Shown in pieces: positions 39,701-47,988 of a stretch of DNA of 64,000 bases. The position numbers and the translations under genes are program-made. Origin of the DNA: Acidipila sp. EB88 (GTDB lineage: Bacteria > Acidobacteriota > Terriglobia > Terriglobales > Acidobacteriaceae); contig NZ_QWEV01000005.1 of NCBI RefSeq assembly GCF_003858395.1, forward strand, positions 1,426,001 through 1,490,000. The letters run 5' to 3'. The notes under the pieces are model-generated. The model made no database searches. It had not been told where the DNA came from and saw only the letters and a program-made list of their open reading frames with translations. Each line of letters opens with the position of its first letter. Position 1 is the first letter of the stretch.

Positions 39701-41944
39701 GCTCGCGTTGTTGCCCGCCACAGGAACAGTAAAGGTCAGCGGCGCGTTGCCCCGGTTGAACAGAACCGCGGTCTGCGCACTGTCGCTGCTGACGCTGCCC
39801 ACCGCTGTGGCAGCAAACGCAAGCGAAGGCGGAGTACGAAGCGTGATCTCCTTCACCGCACCATTGTTGAAGTCCGCGACAAAGATGTTGCCATCCCCAT
39901 CCACGGCTACGCCGGAGGGATTGCTGAAGCCGGTTCCAATGGCAGTTACGGTGGAGTTCGCGCCAACCGCCCCGTTCACTGCCACGATCGACTCAACCTC
40001 CTTCAGGCCGAAGTCCGCCACAAAGACGTTCCCGTTGCCATCCACGGCGACACCTGCAGGCACCACGAATCCACTGCCGACCGGCGTGACCACCGACCTC
40101 GCGTTCACCACGCCATTGACCGCCACGATCTCGTCCACGGCAGGCACTGCAAAGTCTGCAACGAACACATTCCCGCTTGCATCCACCGCGACGGCCGCCG
40201 GGCTTTGGAATCCGCTGCCAACGGTGTTGACGAGAGACGTCAAGACGCCATTGATCGCTACGATCTCCTTCACCGCACCATTGCCTTCGTCGGCAACAAG
40301 AACGTTGCCGCTGCCATCCACGGCAACCCCGAAAGGCCTTGAGAAACCGCTACCCACCGTGATCATGCTGGAGGCTGTGTTCACCACACCGTTAACCGCC
40401 ACAAGCTCCTGCACTGCATCGTGATAGGTGTCGGCGACAAAGATGTTGCCACTGCCATCCACTGCGATGCCGGCGACGGTCGTTCCCTGCGAGAACGAGA
40501 AGCCGGTAGCGACGGTGCTCACCACGCCACTCCCTGCCGCAACCTTCTTCACGATGTTGTTCACCGTGTCTGTGACGAAGAGATTGCCTGCCCCATCCAG
40601 CGCGACGCTGCCAGGCTGCTGAATTCCAGATGTCACCGTTGCGGTTGCATTTGACAGAAAGTTCACCAGCGGACCAGTACCCGTGCCATGCAGCAGCGAG
40701 GTAGCGATAGGGCTGCCGTCGGCCCCCATCAACTGCACCGCGCCCCTGCGCAGGTAAGGCCTCGTGGGACTGAACACAACGGCCACGGAACAGACCTGGC
40801 CGCCGTTATACGGGGTGCCGGCAACGCAGGCATCGGCCGCCTGTGCCGGCGCTGGTTTGAAGTCAAGATTCTGAGCGCCCTGAGTGAGCACCACGTACGG
40901 CGAAGATGCCAGCGTCCCTGCGCTTCTGAATGTGAAGTACGCGGTCAGAGCGTTGCTTGTGCTGCCCACCGCGGTCATGGGGAACTGCTGCGTTCCCGAA
41001 AGAAACTCGTCTACACCATTGCCGCCATAATCCGCCGCGAACACATTGCCGCTCGTGTCGACCGCGACGCCAAAAGGACTCACGAACCCTGGACCAATGG
41101 CGATCACGGGAGAGTTCGCGTCCACGGCTCCATCGACGGCCACAATCGCCTTCACCGAGCCGCTGCCGAAATCCGCAACGTAGACATCGCCACGCCCATC
41201 CACGGCAACGCCTGCAGGAGACGAAAACCCGCTGCCAACCGTGACAGGCGTGGAGCTTGGCACCCCGTTGATCGCCACAACCTCTTTCACGGCGTTGTTG
41301 CCCGTGTCGCCGATAAAGACGTCCTCGTTGGCATCGACTGCGACGCCTGCAGGACTTAGGAACCCGCTGCCGACCGGCACCACGATGGAGCTCGCGCTTA
41401 CCGCGTGATTGCCGTCCGCCAGAATCGCCTTCACCGCGTTGTTCCCGAAGTCTGCCACGAAGACATTCCCGCTCGCATCCACGGCGACACTGAAGGGACG
41501 CGAAAATCCGTTGCCGATCGTGATCACGGTGGAGCTGGCACTGACCGCACCATTGCTGTCCGCGAGGATTTCCTTTACCGCGTCATTTACGGTATCCGCG
41601 ACGAACACGTTGCCGCTCGCGTCCACAGCCACGCCCTGCGGCGATGAAAAGCCATTGCCGATCGCGTTCACCACGGAGCTGGCGCTGACCACTCCGTCGA
41701 CGGCCACAATCTCCTTCACGGCACTGTGCATCGTGTCCGCGACAAAGACATCGCCTTTGGCGTCTACGGCTACCTCCGCCGGATTGGAGAATCCGCTGCC
41801 GACCGGTATGGTGGCACCGCCGTATGCGGCTTGAGCCCGGGCCGCGTGCTCCGCGCCGGCCGCTGTGAACAGGACGAGCAACACAGACTGCATAACACGG
41901 CGACTGCGGAACGCTGGGCGCACGACCCCGGAAAAGCTGAACAT
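36767..41944 (-). CDS. Exported NHL-repeat and Ig-like repeat protein (1725 residues)
   Basis: After a signal peptide (VLLVLFTAAGAEHAARA), two blocks of NHL beta-propeller units of about 40-45 residues follow, each with FSxPxGVAVDxxGNVFVAD; they lie near 39.85-40.65 kb and 41.0-41.8 kb. Between and after them are ASH/choice-of-anchor-like segments (VCTLPVSFAPTEAG). A Big_3-like block and five 76-residue Ig-like repeats follow, then an MBG-like unit (NNASRVYGTANPAF). The C-terminus has two hydrophobic stretches around RNRRR and ends in a short beta-rich tail after GLCGCG. It is likely surface or periplasmic. Function is unknown; the C-terminal anchor is a lineage pattern rather than a known signal. 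Confidence 0.85.
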   Translation of the reverse strand: MFSFSGVVRPAFRSRRVMQSVLLVLFTAAGAEHAARAQAAYGGATIPVGSGFSNPAEVAVDAKGDVFVADTMHSAVKEIVAVDGVVSASSVVNAIGNGFSSPQGVAVDASGNVFVADTVNDAVKEILADSNGAVSASSTVITIGNGFSRPFSVAVDASGNVFVADFGNNAVKAILADGNHAVSASSIVVPVGSGFLSPAGVAVDANEDVFIGDTGNNAVKEVVAINGVPSSTPVTVGSGFSSPAGVAVDGRGDVYVADFGSGSVKAIVAVDGAVDANSPVIAIGPGFVSPFGVAVDTSGNVFAADYGGNGVDEFLSGTQQFPMTAVGSTSNALTAYFTFRSAGTLASSPYVVLTQGAQNLDFKPAPAQAADACVAGTPYNGGQVCSVAVVFSPTRPYLRRGAVQLMGADGSPIATSLLHGTGTGPLVNFLSNATATVTSGIQQPGSVALDGAGNLFVTDTVNNIVKKVAAGSGVVSTVATGFSFSQGTTVAGIAVDGSGNIFVADTYHDAVQELVAVNGVVNTASSMITVGSGFSRPFGVAVDGSGNVLVADEGNGAVKEIVAINGVLTSLVNTVGSGFQSPAAVAVDASGNVFVADFAVPAVDEIVAVNGVVNARSVVTPVGSGFVVPAGVAVDGNGNVFVADFGLKEVESIVAVNGAVGANSTVTAIGTGFSNPSGVAVDGDGNIFVADFNNGAVKEITLRTPPSLAFAATAVGSVSSDSAQTAVLFNRGNAPLTFTVPVAGNNASIADNFTLDSSSNGACPLISSGGSTATLGAGAVCTLPVSFAPTEAGNISGTLAITDTDLNSVAGVTQVIPLNGRGNAESPMVSVANATITYGTASTPLTASISFTGTAAPSGAATFMIDSGIAVPAMCTATASSETCTGNYDTSTLAVGTHAITASLAADLNYTAASGAGTLQVTHGTASVSLGNLNQTYTGSPLQATATTTPAGLAVSLTYAGSAAVPTTVGTYAVVATVNDANYTGTATGTLVISKATPALTWPTPAPITYGTTLSAAQLDPSTGVAGSFSYSPPIGTVLSAGAHTLTATFVPNDATDYNTASTTTVVTVTQAKPALTWSMPTAIPYGTVLSSTQQDATSPVAGSFTYSPGPGTRLSVGTHTLTASFTPTDTADYATEIVTTTIVVQQAKAMLTWPMPPAIDAGTALTSAQLDATSTVPGNFIYSPPIGTVLAAGTHTLTASFTPTDAADYEAATVMTTIVVNPAKPVFTWPVPAAIVYGTPLTSTQLDASSTVPGTVHYNPSAGSVLAAGTHILTATFTPADPASYSAATTTVTLTVNQALPVLTWAPPAAIGYGTPLSNVQLDPSASVAGSFSYSAPAGTVLAVGAHTVTATFTPTDAVDYKTNTASVVINVNAATLVAKANNASRVYGTANPAFTGVVTGANAANNFTESFTTTATTSSDAGSYAIVPSVMGSALSDYTVQTINGTLAITKAPTTSTISASASSITPGQAVALAAAVVSSTTGTPTGTVSFYNGATLLRTVTLNSGGIAQLSTQLASASTASITAKYSGDQNFQPSASGSTEVAEAAQSFTFTNAGASSYTVAANAAATYNFALAPVYGAYPQAVTFTVTGLPDGATATFTPQTVAADAEATTIGMTIKTVRAAKTTAANQGSSSGLGRFGAGLAGSGMALAAVLLLPVRNRRRLLHSLHGKTLAWVLVLSGMAAGLCGCGLTFTTAPRPYTLTVTATSGTQQRSQVVTLTVQ
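37822..38961 (-). repeat. Five tandem 228-base Ig-like repeats
   Basis: Within the NHL/Ig protein, five in-frame units of 76 codons each begin with a motif like LTWPxPxAIxYG and contain LSAGTHTLTATFTPTDxADY. They are diverged at the DNA level, so the array is old. Confidence 0.75.
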
Positions 41945-42752
41945 CGATGCATACCTCGAGACAAAGTGGAAAAGAAGATCAGGGTCGGGACGAACTACAG
42001 GCTCTGGCAGATACAGGCTGGAACAGAAGACCCGGGACATACCGCATGCGCAGACCTGGACCTTGCTGGTGAAGCATTCGGTGCAGCGTTCCGCCCCTGC
42101 CAGGGCAAAGCTCGAAGCTGCAAAGGGTGCGTGTGCACCTCAGCACGCATGCAGGCGCGGGAAGGAACCAGTGGCTTTCGGGGTGAGTGCCTTGGTTTGT
42201 TCGGAAGAAAACATATCTGCCGCATGGAACCGCAAAGCGGCGGCCCCACTTGTTGCATGCGCAAGCCCTAAAGCGACCAGCCCGCACACCGCGACCCGGA
42301 CACCTTGAAAGCTCGCGTATGTGCCGTGAGCAGCCGCTGGAGTAGGATCCATGCGGCACCGCGCAGCTATAACAGGTAATACATCCGAGATATAGAAAAA
42401 GCGATGCACGGAACCCTCAAGCCTGGCTCACTCACACCAGAGCGGTTCTCTGAAGGTATTTGCAGGCCCCGTGATTGCGAAAAAAAGATATGTAACAATT
42501 CTTAACTTGTCGTAACTGAAGTAATTGGGGTTCTTTCCCGGCGCTGGCGCTTCGCCTCGCCCAGGCGCTCCTCGGGCGAGGCGCGCCTGCAACCACGATG
42601 GTCCATGTTCCTGACTCGCCGGACATTACCAGGCACGGCCGTGTCGGTGAGACTGGCGTGCCGCTCCGCGATAAACGGCCCCCGGCGAAATCTTCCCGTT
42701 CAGTGAGCCGACGCACGACCTGGCCACTTCATCGCCGGCTGCATTCGACGGC
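41945..42752. other. Intergenic region upstream of the NHL-repeat gene
   Basis: About 800 bases. A minus-strand frame of 70 codons (42140-42352, with LVALGLAHATSG) has a hydrophobic stretch but no homology I recognise, and I would not call it a gene. The stretch 42470-42530 is AT-rich and probably holds the promoter. A 10-bp hairpin at 42553-42583 (CGCCTCGCCC and its complement) lies downstream of the GH13 stop. Confidence 0.4.
42553..42583. terminator. GC hairpin after the GH13 gene
   Basis: CGCCTCGCCC and GGGCGAGGCG form a 10-bp stem with an 11-base loop about 170 bases beyond the GH13 stop. There is no T-run, so a terminator role is uncertain. Confidence 0.3.
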
Positions 42753-44249
42753 CTATCGCGCTGAAGGATCCAGATGGCGGAAGATGCGCACGTTGAACGC
42801 GTCAAGAGAGAGCGCGGGCAGCGCGTTTACCTCGTTGGGTTTGTTTTTGTCGAGCGACTGATCGAGCGGTACTTGCTGCCAGGTGGCTGCTCCCGTCTCA
42901 GAGTTCACCTCGACCGATCCACGAAACGGGGTGTTGGAAAGGTTTACCGCCACAAGAACCGTCTCCCCTGCGGTGCTGCGGAGAAAGGTGACCACGTGCT
43001 GCTCGTCGGAGTTGTGCAGCCATGTCAGACTGCCTTGGCGCAGCGCCGGTGAGCTCGCGCGCAACGCGAGCAGCGCCTGGTAGAAGCGGGGCACATTGCG
43101 AAACTCCGCGGCCGCGCTCCAATCGACGTCGACCTTGTCAAACAACTCCGGGCCGCCGGACTCGGTCGCGTCGCCAACCTCCATCCCGCTGTAAAGCATC
43201 GGCACACCGGGAAGCGTAAAGACCAGGGCAGAAGCAGCAAGCGCACCATGGATGCCGTAGCGAACAGTCGCGCGCCGCTCATCGTGATCGTCACTGACCA
43301 GCATGTGCCGCGTACCGACCGGGAACTTCTTCACCTGCTCGGCGATGTCCTCCTGGATCGAGGTGGCCGGTTGCCCTTGTTCGATCACGCGGTTCAACGT
43401 TGCCAGCAGCGGCCAACCGTAATCGAGGTCGAATGCGCTCCGCATCAACTCCGGCTTCGACGCCTCGGCCAGCAGCAGCACATCCGGACGAATGCCCTTA
43501 AGCTTGGGACGCAATTGCTCCCAGAAGTCAGTCGGCACAAAGCTGGCGGCGTCGCAGCGAAAGCCGTCGAGATGGAACGTCTGCAGCCAGTACACGAACA
43601 TATCGTTCATGTACTGACGCAGCGCGGGATTGGCATAGTCGAGCCCGGCCACATCGTTCCATCCGTGCGGCGAGATAATCTTGCCGGACTTGTCGTGCTG
43701 GTAGAACTCTGGATGCTTCATCATGACGCTGTCCCAGGAGGTGTGGTCCGCGACCATGTCAAGCACCACGCGCATATGCCGCTGGTGCGCGGCCTCGATA
43801 AGCGCTGTGAAGTCTGCCTTGGTGCCGTACGCGGGATCGATCGCATAGTAATCGCGCAGCGAGTAGGGACTACCCAGCCTGCCGAGCCGGCGATCTGTGC
43901 CGGTAGGCGAGACCGGCATGATCCACAGCACGTTGACGCCGAGCTTCTGCAGTGCGTCGAGCCGCGCCGTGATGCCGTGGAAGTTTCCTTCCGGAGAGAA
44001 CGAGCGCGTAAAGATCTCGTAGATGACCGCGTCGTCGAGCCACGCGGGGCTCGAGGGTGCTTCGGCCTTTGCGATGACTTCGGAAGGGTCATCCTGTGCT
44101 TGCGCGGGCGTAGCTCTCCCTGCAGACAATGCCGAGAGGAGCAGGGCGGCAAGACACAGGGCGCGCAGCGTGGTGGAGACGGAACGAATCTGTTCGGCGC
44201 GACCAGTGACGGTCCGAAGCCTGATGCTAAGTGGTTGAAAGCGCGACAT
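42753..44249 (-). CDS. Secreted GH13 alpha-amylase family enzyme
   Basis: The 498-residue protein has a signal peptide ending near ATPAQA and a GH13 barrel. The four conserved regions are visible: DMVADHTS (region I), GFRCDAAS with the nucleophile Asp (II), LLLAEAS with the acid Glu (III) and LVSDDHDE (IV). It acts on alpha-glucans in the periplasm or outside. It is full length for a family member without a starch-binding domain. It sits 101 bases after the TonB receptor gene in the same direction, which suggests co-expression for alpha-glucan or maltooligosaccharide use. Confidence 0.93.
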   Translation of the reverse strand: MSRFQPLSIRLRTVTGRAEQIRSVSTTLRALCLAALLLSALSAGRATPAQAQDDPSEVIAKAEAPSSPAWLDDAVIYEIFTRSFSPEGNFHGITARLDALQKLGVNVLWIMPVSPTGTDRRLGRLGSPYSLRDYYAIDPAYGTKADFTALIEAAHQRHMRVVLDMVADHTSWDSVMMKHPEFYQHDKSGKIISPHGWNDVAGLDYANPALRQYMNDMFVYWLQTFHLDGFRCDAASFVPTDFWEQLRPKLKGIRPDVLLLAEASKPELMRSAFDLDYGWPLLATLNRVIEQGQPATSIQEDIAEQVKKFPVGTRHMLVSDDHDERRATVRYGIHGALAASALVFTLPGVPMLYSGMEVGDATESGGPELFDKVDVDWSAAAEFRNVPRFYQALLALRASSPALRQGSLTWLHNSDEQHVVTFLRSTAGETVLVAVNLSNTPFRGSVEVNSETGAATWQQVPLDQSLDKNKPNEVNALPALSLDAFNVRIFRHLDPSAR

Positions 44250-44350
44250 GCAGGTGATTTCCTATCGGGTTGAAAGCGAGGAACGGCGTATGTGCCGGCG
44301 CGGGCAAACGCCCCACCGACACATACGCTGCTGTGTTCGATCAGGCCGCA

Positions 44351-47300
44351 CTAAAAAGTGAGGCGGCTGGCCAGCTGAATCTGGCGGTTGGAGTTGGACC
44401 TCGTTCCCACAACCTGGCCAAAGTTGCTGCCCGTAACGCTCGCACTAGGATTGGTGAACTGCGGCGTGTTCAGAACGTTGAACGCGTCGCCGTGCAACTC
44501 CATTGTGAACCGTTCGGTCAGATGCAGGTTCTTCTGCAGGCCAAGATTGATGCTGCGATACCCCGGACCATACAGCTGGTCGCGTCCGAGTGTACCCACG
44601 CGCGTGTACACACCCGTGCCGCTTACACTTTGCAGCGGGATGTTGTCGGAGAACGAAGTGGGATCGAACCAGTGCCCCGAGATCTGCTTCGGATAGTTGA
44701 TCGGCTTCACGAGGTCAGGGCGGTTACCGGGGCTGTTGACGCCGGTGGAGATATCAAACGGCTGCCCACTCTGGAAGAGGCCGATGAGGTTAGCCTGCCA
44801 GCCGCCAATCGCCAGGTCGACCGCATGGTTCACATTCGCGCCGTACTTCTCGCCCCTGCCGAACGGAAAGTTGTACACCGCTGAGCCCGCAAAGATATGC
44901 CGCTGATCCTGTAGAGAGTTGCCGTACTCAAGCATGGGGTCCTGCGCGCTTGAGACCACGGAGCCTGCGCCGAAAGCATCCGGCGAGTTATCAAGTGAGT
45001 GCGACCAGGTGTACGAGGCGGTGAGCAGCGCATTGCCTTGGCGGTGTTCGAGGTGCGTCTGCAGCCCGTTGTACCAGGAGATGCCCTGGTACGCGTTGTA
45101 GGAGATCCCTCCAAGGTTCGGGAAGGGCAGCGCGGTGGTGCCGAAGTTGTACTGGTTGTACGTGTAGTAGGTTGAAAGGCGGTCGCCGTGCGTACCCACG
45201 TAGGCGATGCTCACCACATCGTTCTTGCCGAACTGCTGCTGCAGTTGCAGGTTGTACTCCTGCATGCGGCTGTGCTTGTCGTCGCGGTTGACGGCAAGGC
45301 CGCCGATGCCCTGCGGCGGAGCCAGCGGGTTGAAGTTAGGAAAGCCTGGCGCAGGCAAAGGCGTGACCGCGGCCGTTCCGCTGGTATAGCCGGGGCAGGT
45401 AAATGGAGCGCCCACCGAGGTCTGCCCGGTAAAAGTGATGCAGTAGCCATTCCGGGCGTAGTACGTCGCGCTGCCACCAAATGGTGGCTGCTGGCCCAAC
45501 TGGTTGCTGATGCCGCCATAATCCGGGAAGTAGAAGATACCGTAACCGCCGTGAAGGGCGCTTCGCCCTGCAGCGTCAAGCGCGTAGGCAAAGCCGACGC
45601 GCGGTGCAAAGTTCAGCGGGTTCTGATTGCGGATGGCGCGCGGCACACCGTTCTGCCCGGCAAGCAGCACCGTGCCGTTTTGTATGTCGAAGGCCGCCTG
45701 CTGGTTGTGCATTTCATACGGCCACGTCAGCAGGTCCCAGCGGATACCAAGGTTCAATGTAAGCCGGCTGTTTACGCGCCAGTCATCCTGGGCAAACAGC
45801 CCGTCTTCCTGGCTCACCTCGCCGAAGTAGCCGTTCTGCGCGCCGATGCCGTAGTTGTCCACGCCGCCAACGAGGAGTTCGCTGTCCTCGAACCCTGTGA
45901 AGTCGGAGCCGTGGTAGGCAATTGCGAAAAATCCCTTGCCGTCGATGGGCCGGAAGAAGTTCACCTGCCGCCGCAGAAAGGTGCCACCGGCATGCACGGA
46001 GTGCTTGCCGAGCTGGAAGTTCAGCGTGTCCGTCACCTCGATCATGTTCTGCGGCACGGCAAACAGGCCGTAGTCGCCGCTGTACTCGAGCTGGTCATTG
46101 CTGCCGCCAATCAGCGCGCCACCCGTGGTCTCCTGGTTCCGGTTGGCATTGACGATACCCAGGTTGGCAGAGATGTTCTCACCATAGTTCGGTGGCTGGT
46201 AGCCGTAGTTGTCACGGTTATAAGCGATACGGGCTTCGTTCACCATTGTGGGCGAAATCACGCGCGTGTAGCCCAGGTCGTATCCACGGGCGTGCACGTA
46301 GCTGGTGCCGCCGTTGTTGGGCAGGCTGAGGCCGAGCTGGGAAGTCGTCCCGTTCACCGAGTTGTCGTACGAGAAGCGGAAGAAGAACTGGTCGGCGGCG
46401 GTCGGCGTCCAGTCCAGGCGCGTGTCGAAGGTGTTGTACTTGATCGCCGATTGCTGCTGCGAAAGGTAATTCTGCAGCACACGATCGGTACGCGTGGGCG
46501 CCGGGAAGGCATTCAGGTAATTCACCGCGGCCGTGTTCAGGCGGCCCTGCGGGATGATGTTGCCGGTAAAGGGTGCGCAGGTCTGCGGATCGAAGATCTG
46601 CCCCTTGCTGTTGGCCGCCGGGTTGTTGTTCAGGGTCGCCGCGTTTGGATAGCACGCCGGGTACAGCGTGTCGAACGCGTTGTAGGTCGTCGCCGGGTTC
46701 AGCAGTTCGGTAAAGTTGCCCTGCCGCATCAGCGCCGTCGGCACCGTGATGTACGAGGCATTACCCGGGAGCGACTCGCGGAGGCCGGAGTAGTCGCCGA
46801 ACAGGAACAGCTTGTTCTTGAGGATGGGCATGCCGAGCGCGCCGCCAAACTGGTTCCGGTTGTACGCCGGGTTCGGGGTTGCGGGTGCGCCAAGGAACTG
46901 GTAGTTCGGGTTGGAGTCGAACTTGCCACTGCGGTAAAACTCGAACGCAGCGCCATGGATGCTGTTGGTGCCGGACCGCGTTGACGCGATCACCAGCGCA
47001 CCGCCGGCACGCCCATATTGCGCCGGCGCAATGCTGGTGCTTACCTTGAACTCCTGCGTGGCCTCCACGTTGGGGAAGAACAGCACGATGTTCTGCAGGC
47101 CATCGTTGTTGTCCACGCCGTCGAGCAGGAAGTTGTTGGCCTGCGGCCGGATGCCGTTAACGGAAAGGGCAGAGCCCCCGCTTTCTCCATTGCGGTTCGC
47201 GGGGTCGTTACCTGGCTCGCCGTAAGCTCCCTGCGTTACCCCCGGGGTCAGCAGGGCCAGGTTCAGCGCGTTGCGACCGTTCAGGGGCAACTGCGTGATC

Positions 47301-47746
47301 TGCTTGCCCTCGATCGTCTCGCCCAGGCTCGGGTCCGAGGTATCCACCAGGGTGGCTGCTCCGGAGACCTGCACGCTCGTGGTGGTTTCACCCGGGGCCA
47401 GCTTGAACTCGAGCGTAAGGCTCGTTGTGACGGTCACTGTCACAGACTCGGTCTGTGTCTGGAAGCCCGGGGCGGTGACGGTCGCCAGGTACGTGCCGCG
47501 CGGCACAGCTGGGATGTTGAGTTCACCACTGGAATTGCTTGTGCCTGTCAGTTTGAAGCCGGTGGCTCCATTCACCAGGGTGACGTTTGCGCCCGAGATC
47601 GCCGCACCGGATACGTCCGTCACCGCGCCGACAATGCTTCCAGAGTCGGCCTGCGCCAGGGCGCGCGGTATCGGGCTGGCAAGCAAGACCGCCGCGGCAA
47701 GTGCCGCGCCGCAAAGCATGTTTCCTTTGGTAATTGATCCGCTCAA
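44351..47746 (-). CDS. TonB-dependent receptor, Oar-like (glucan locus)
   Basis: The 1131-residue outer-membrane protein has a signal peptide, a carboxypeptidase-regulatory-like domain (SGSIVGAVTDVSGAAISGA, then SSGELNIPAVPRGTYLA), a plug with LPLNGRNALNLALLTPG, and a barrel ending in LASRLTF with a terminal Phe. A TTG at 47746 after GGAGG is preferred because it adds a lysine before the hydrophobic core; ATG 47719 with AAAGGAAAC is the alternative. The gene is divergent from the winged-helix/TolB regulator and upstream of GH13, which points to uptake of the glucans that the amylase degrades. Confidence 0.88.
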   Translation of the reverse strand: MSGSITKGNMLCGAALAAAVLLASPIPRALAQADSGSIVGAVTDVSGAAISGANVTLVNGATGFKLTGTSNSSGELNIPAVPRGTYLATVTAPGFQTQTESVTVTVTTSLTLEFKLAPGETTTSVQVSGAATLVDTSDPSLGETIEGKQITQLPLNGRNALNLALLTPGVTQGAYGEPGNDPANRNGESGGSALSVNGIRPQANNFLLDGVDNNDGLQNIVLFFPNVEATQEFKVSTSIAPAQYGRAGGALVIASTRSGTNSIHGAAFEFYRSGKFDSNPNYQFLGAPATPNPAYNRNQFGGALGMPILKNKLFLFGDYSGLRESLPGNASYITVPTALMRQGNFTELLNPATTYNAFDTLYPACYPNAATLNNNPAANSKGQIFDPQTCAPFTGNIIPQGRLNTAAVNYLNAFPAPTRTDRVLQNYLSQQQSAIKYNTFDTRLDWTPTAADQFFFRFSYDNSVNGTTSQLGLSLPNNGGTSYVHARGYDLGYTRVISPTMVNEARIAYNRDNYGYQPPNYGENISANLGIVNANRNQETTGGALIGGSNDQLEYSGDYGLFAVPQNMIEVTDTLNFQLGKHSVHAGGTFLRRQVNFFRPIDGKGFFAIAYHGSDFTGFEDSELLVGGVDNYGIGAQNGYFGEVSQEDGLFAQDDWRVNSRLTLNLGIRWDLLTWPYEMHNQQAAFDIQNGTVLLAGQNGVPRAIRNQNPLNFAPRVGFAYALDAAGRSALHGGYGIFYFPDYGGISNQLGQQPPFGGSATYYARNGYCITFTGQTSVGAPFTCPGYTSGTAAVTPLPAPGFPNFNPLAPPQGIGGLAVNRDDKHSRMQEYNLQLQQQFGKNDVVSIAYVGTHGDRLSTYYTYNQYNFGTTALPFPNLGGISYNAYQGISWYNGLQTHLEHRQGNALLTASYTWSHSLDNSPDAFGAGSVVSSAQDPMLEYGNSLQDQRHIFAGSAVYNFPFGRGEKYGANVNHAVDLAIGGWQANLIGLFQSGQPFDISTGVNSPGNRPDLVKPINYPKQISGHWFDPTSFSDNIPLQSVSGTGVYTRVGTLGRDQLYGPGYRSINLGLQKNLHLTERFTMELHGDAFNVLNTPQFTNPSASVTGSNFGQVVGTRSNSNRQIQLASRLTF

Positions 47747-47988
47747 GAGTGCCTCCAAATGTGCAGACCATGGTCGCAGCGGGCGCTCTTCACTTCCCTG
47801 GCGTCCCTGTGGCTTCCCGTCTGTCGTGGCGAACCATCGCTCTCGCGTGCGCATAGAAGCAATAGCCGCGCTCCTACTTTCAAGTATTTTCCTGTTCACC
47901 GGGCAAACGGCTTCATTTGAATGGGTTACGACGGGGTGTCACTGTGCTTCAGCCTCGGCGTAGAATCGGCGCGGAGACAGGGACCGGT

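Noticed and set aside
42140-42409. Possible small exported protein on the minus strand
   Set aside because: There is a hydrophobic stretch but no ribosome site, no homology and a weak start.
44286-44328. Nine-base-pair hairpin between receptor and GH13 gene
   Set aside because: GCGTATGTG and its complement pair, but with no T-run; it is too weak to call a terminator or attenuator.
45188-46984. 598-codon plus-strand frame inside the TonB receptor
   Set aside because: It is an antisense shadow of the receptor, made long by codon bias.
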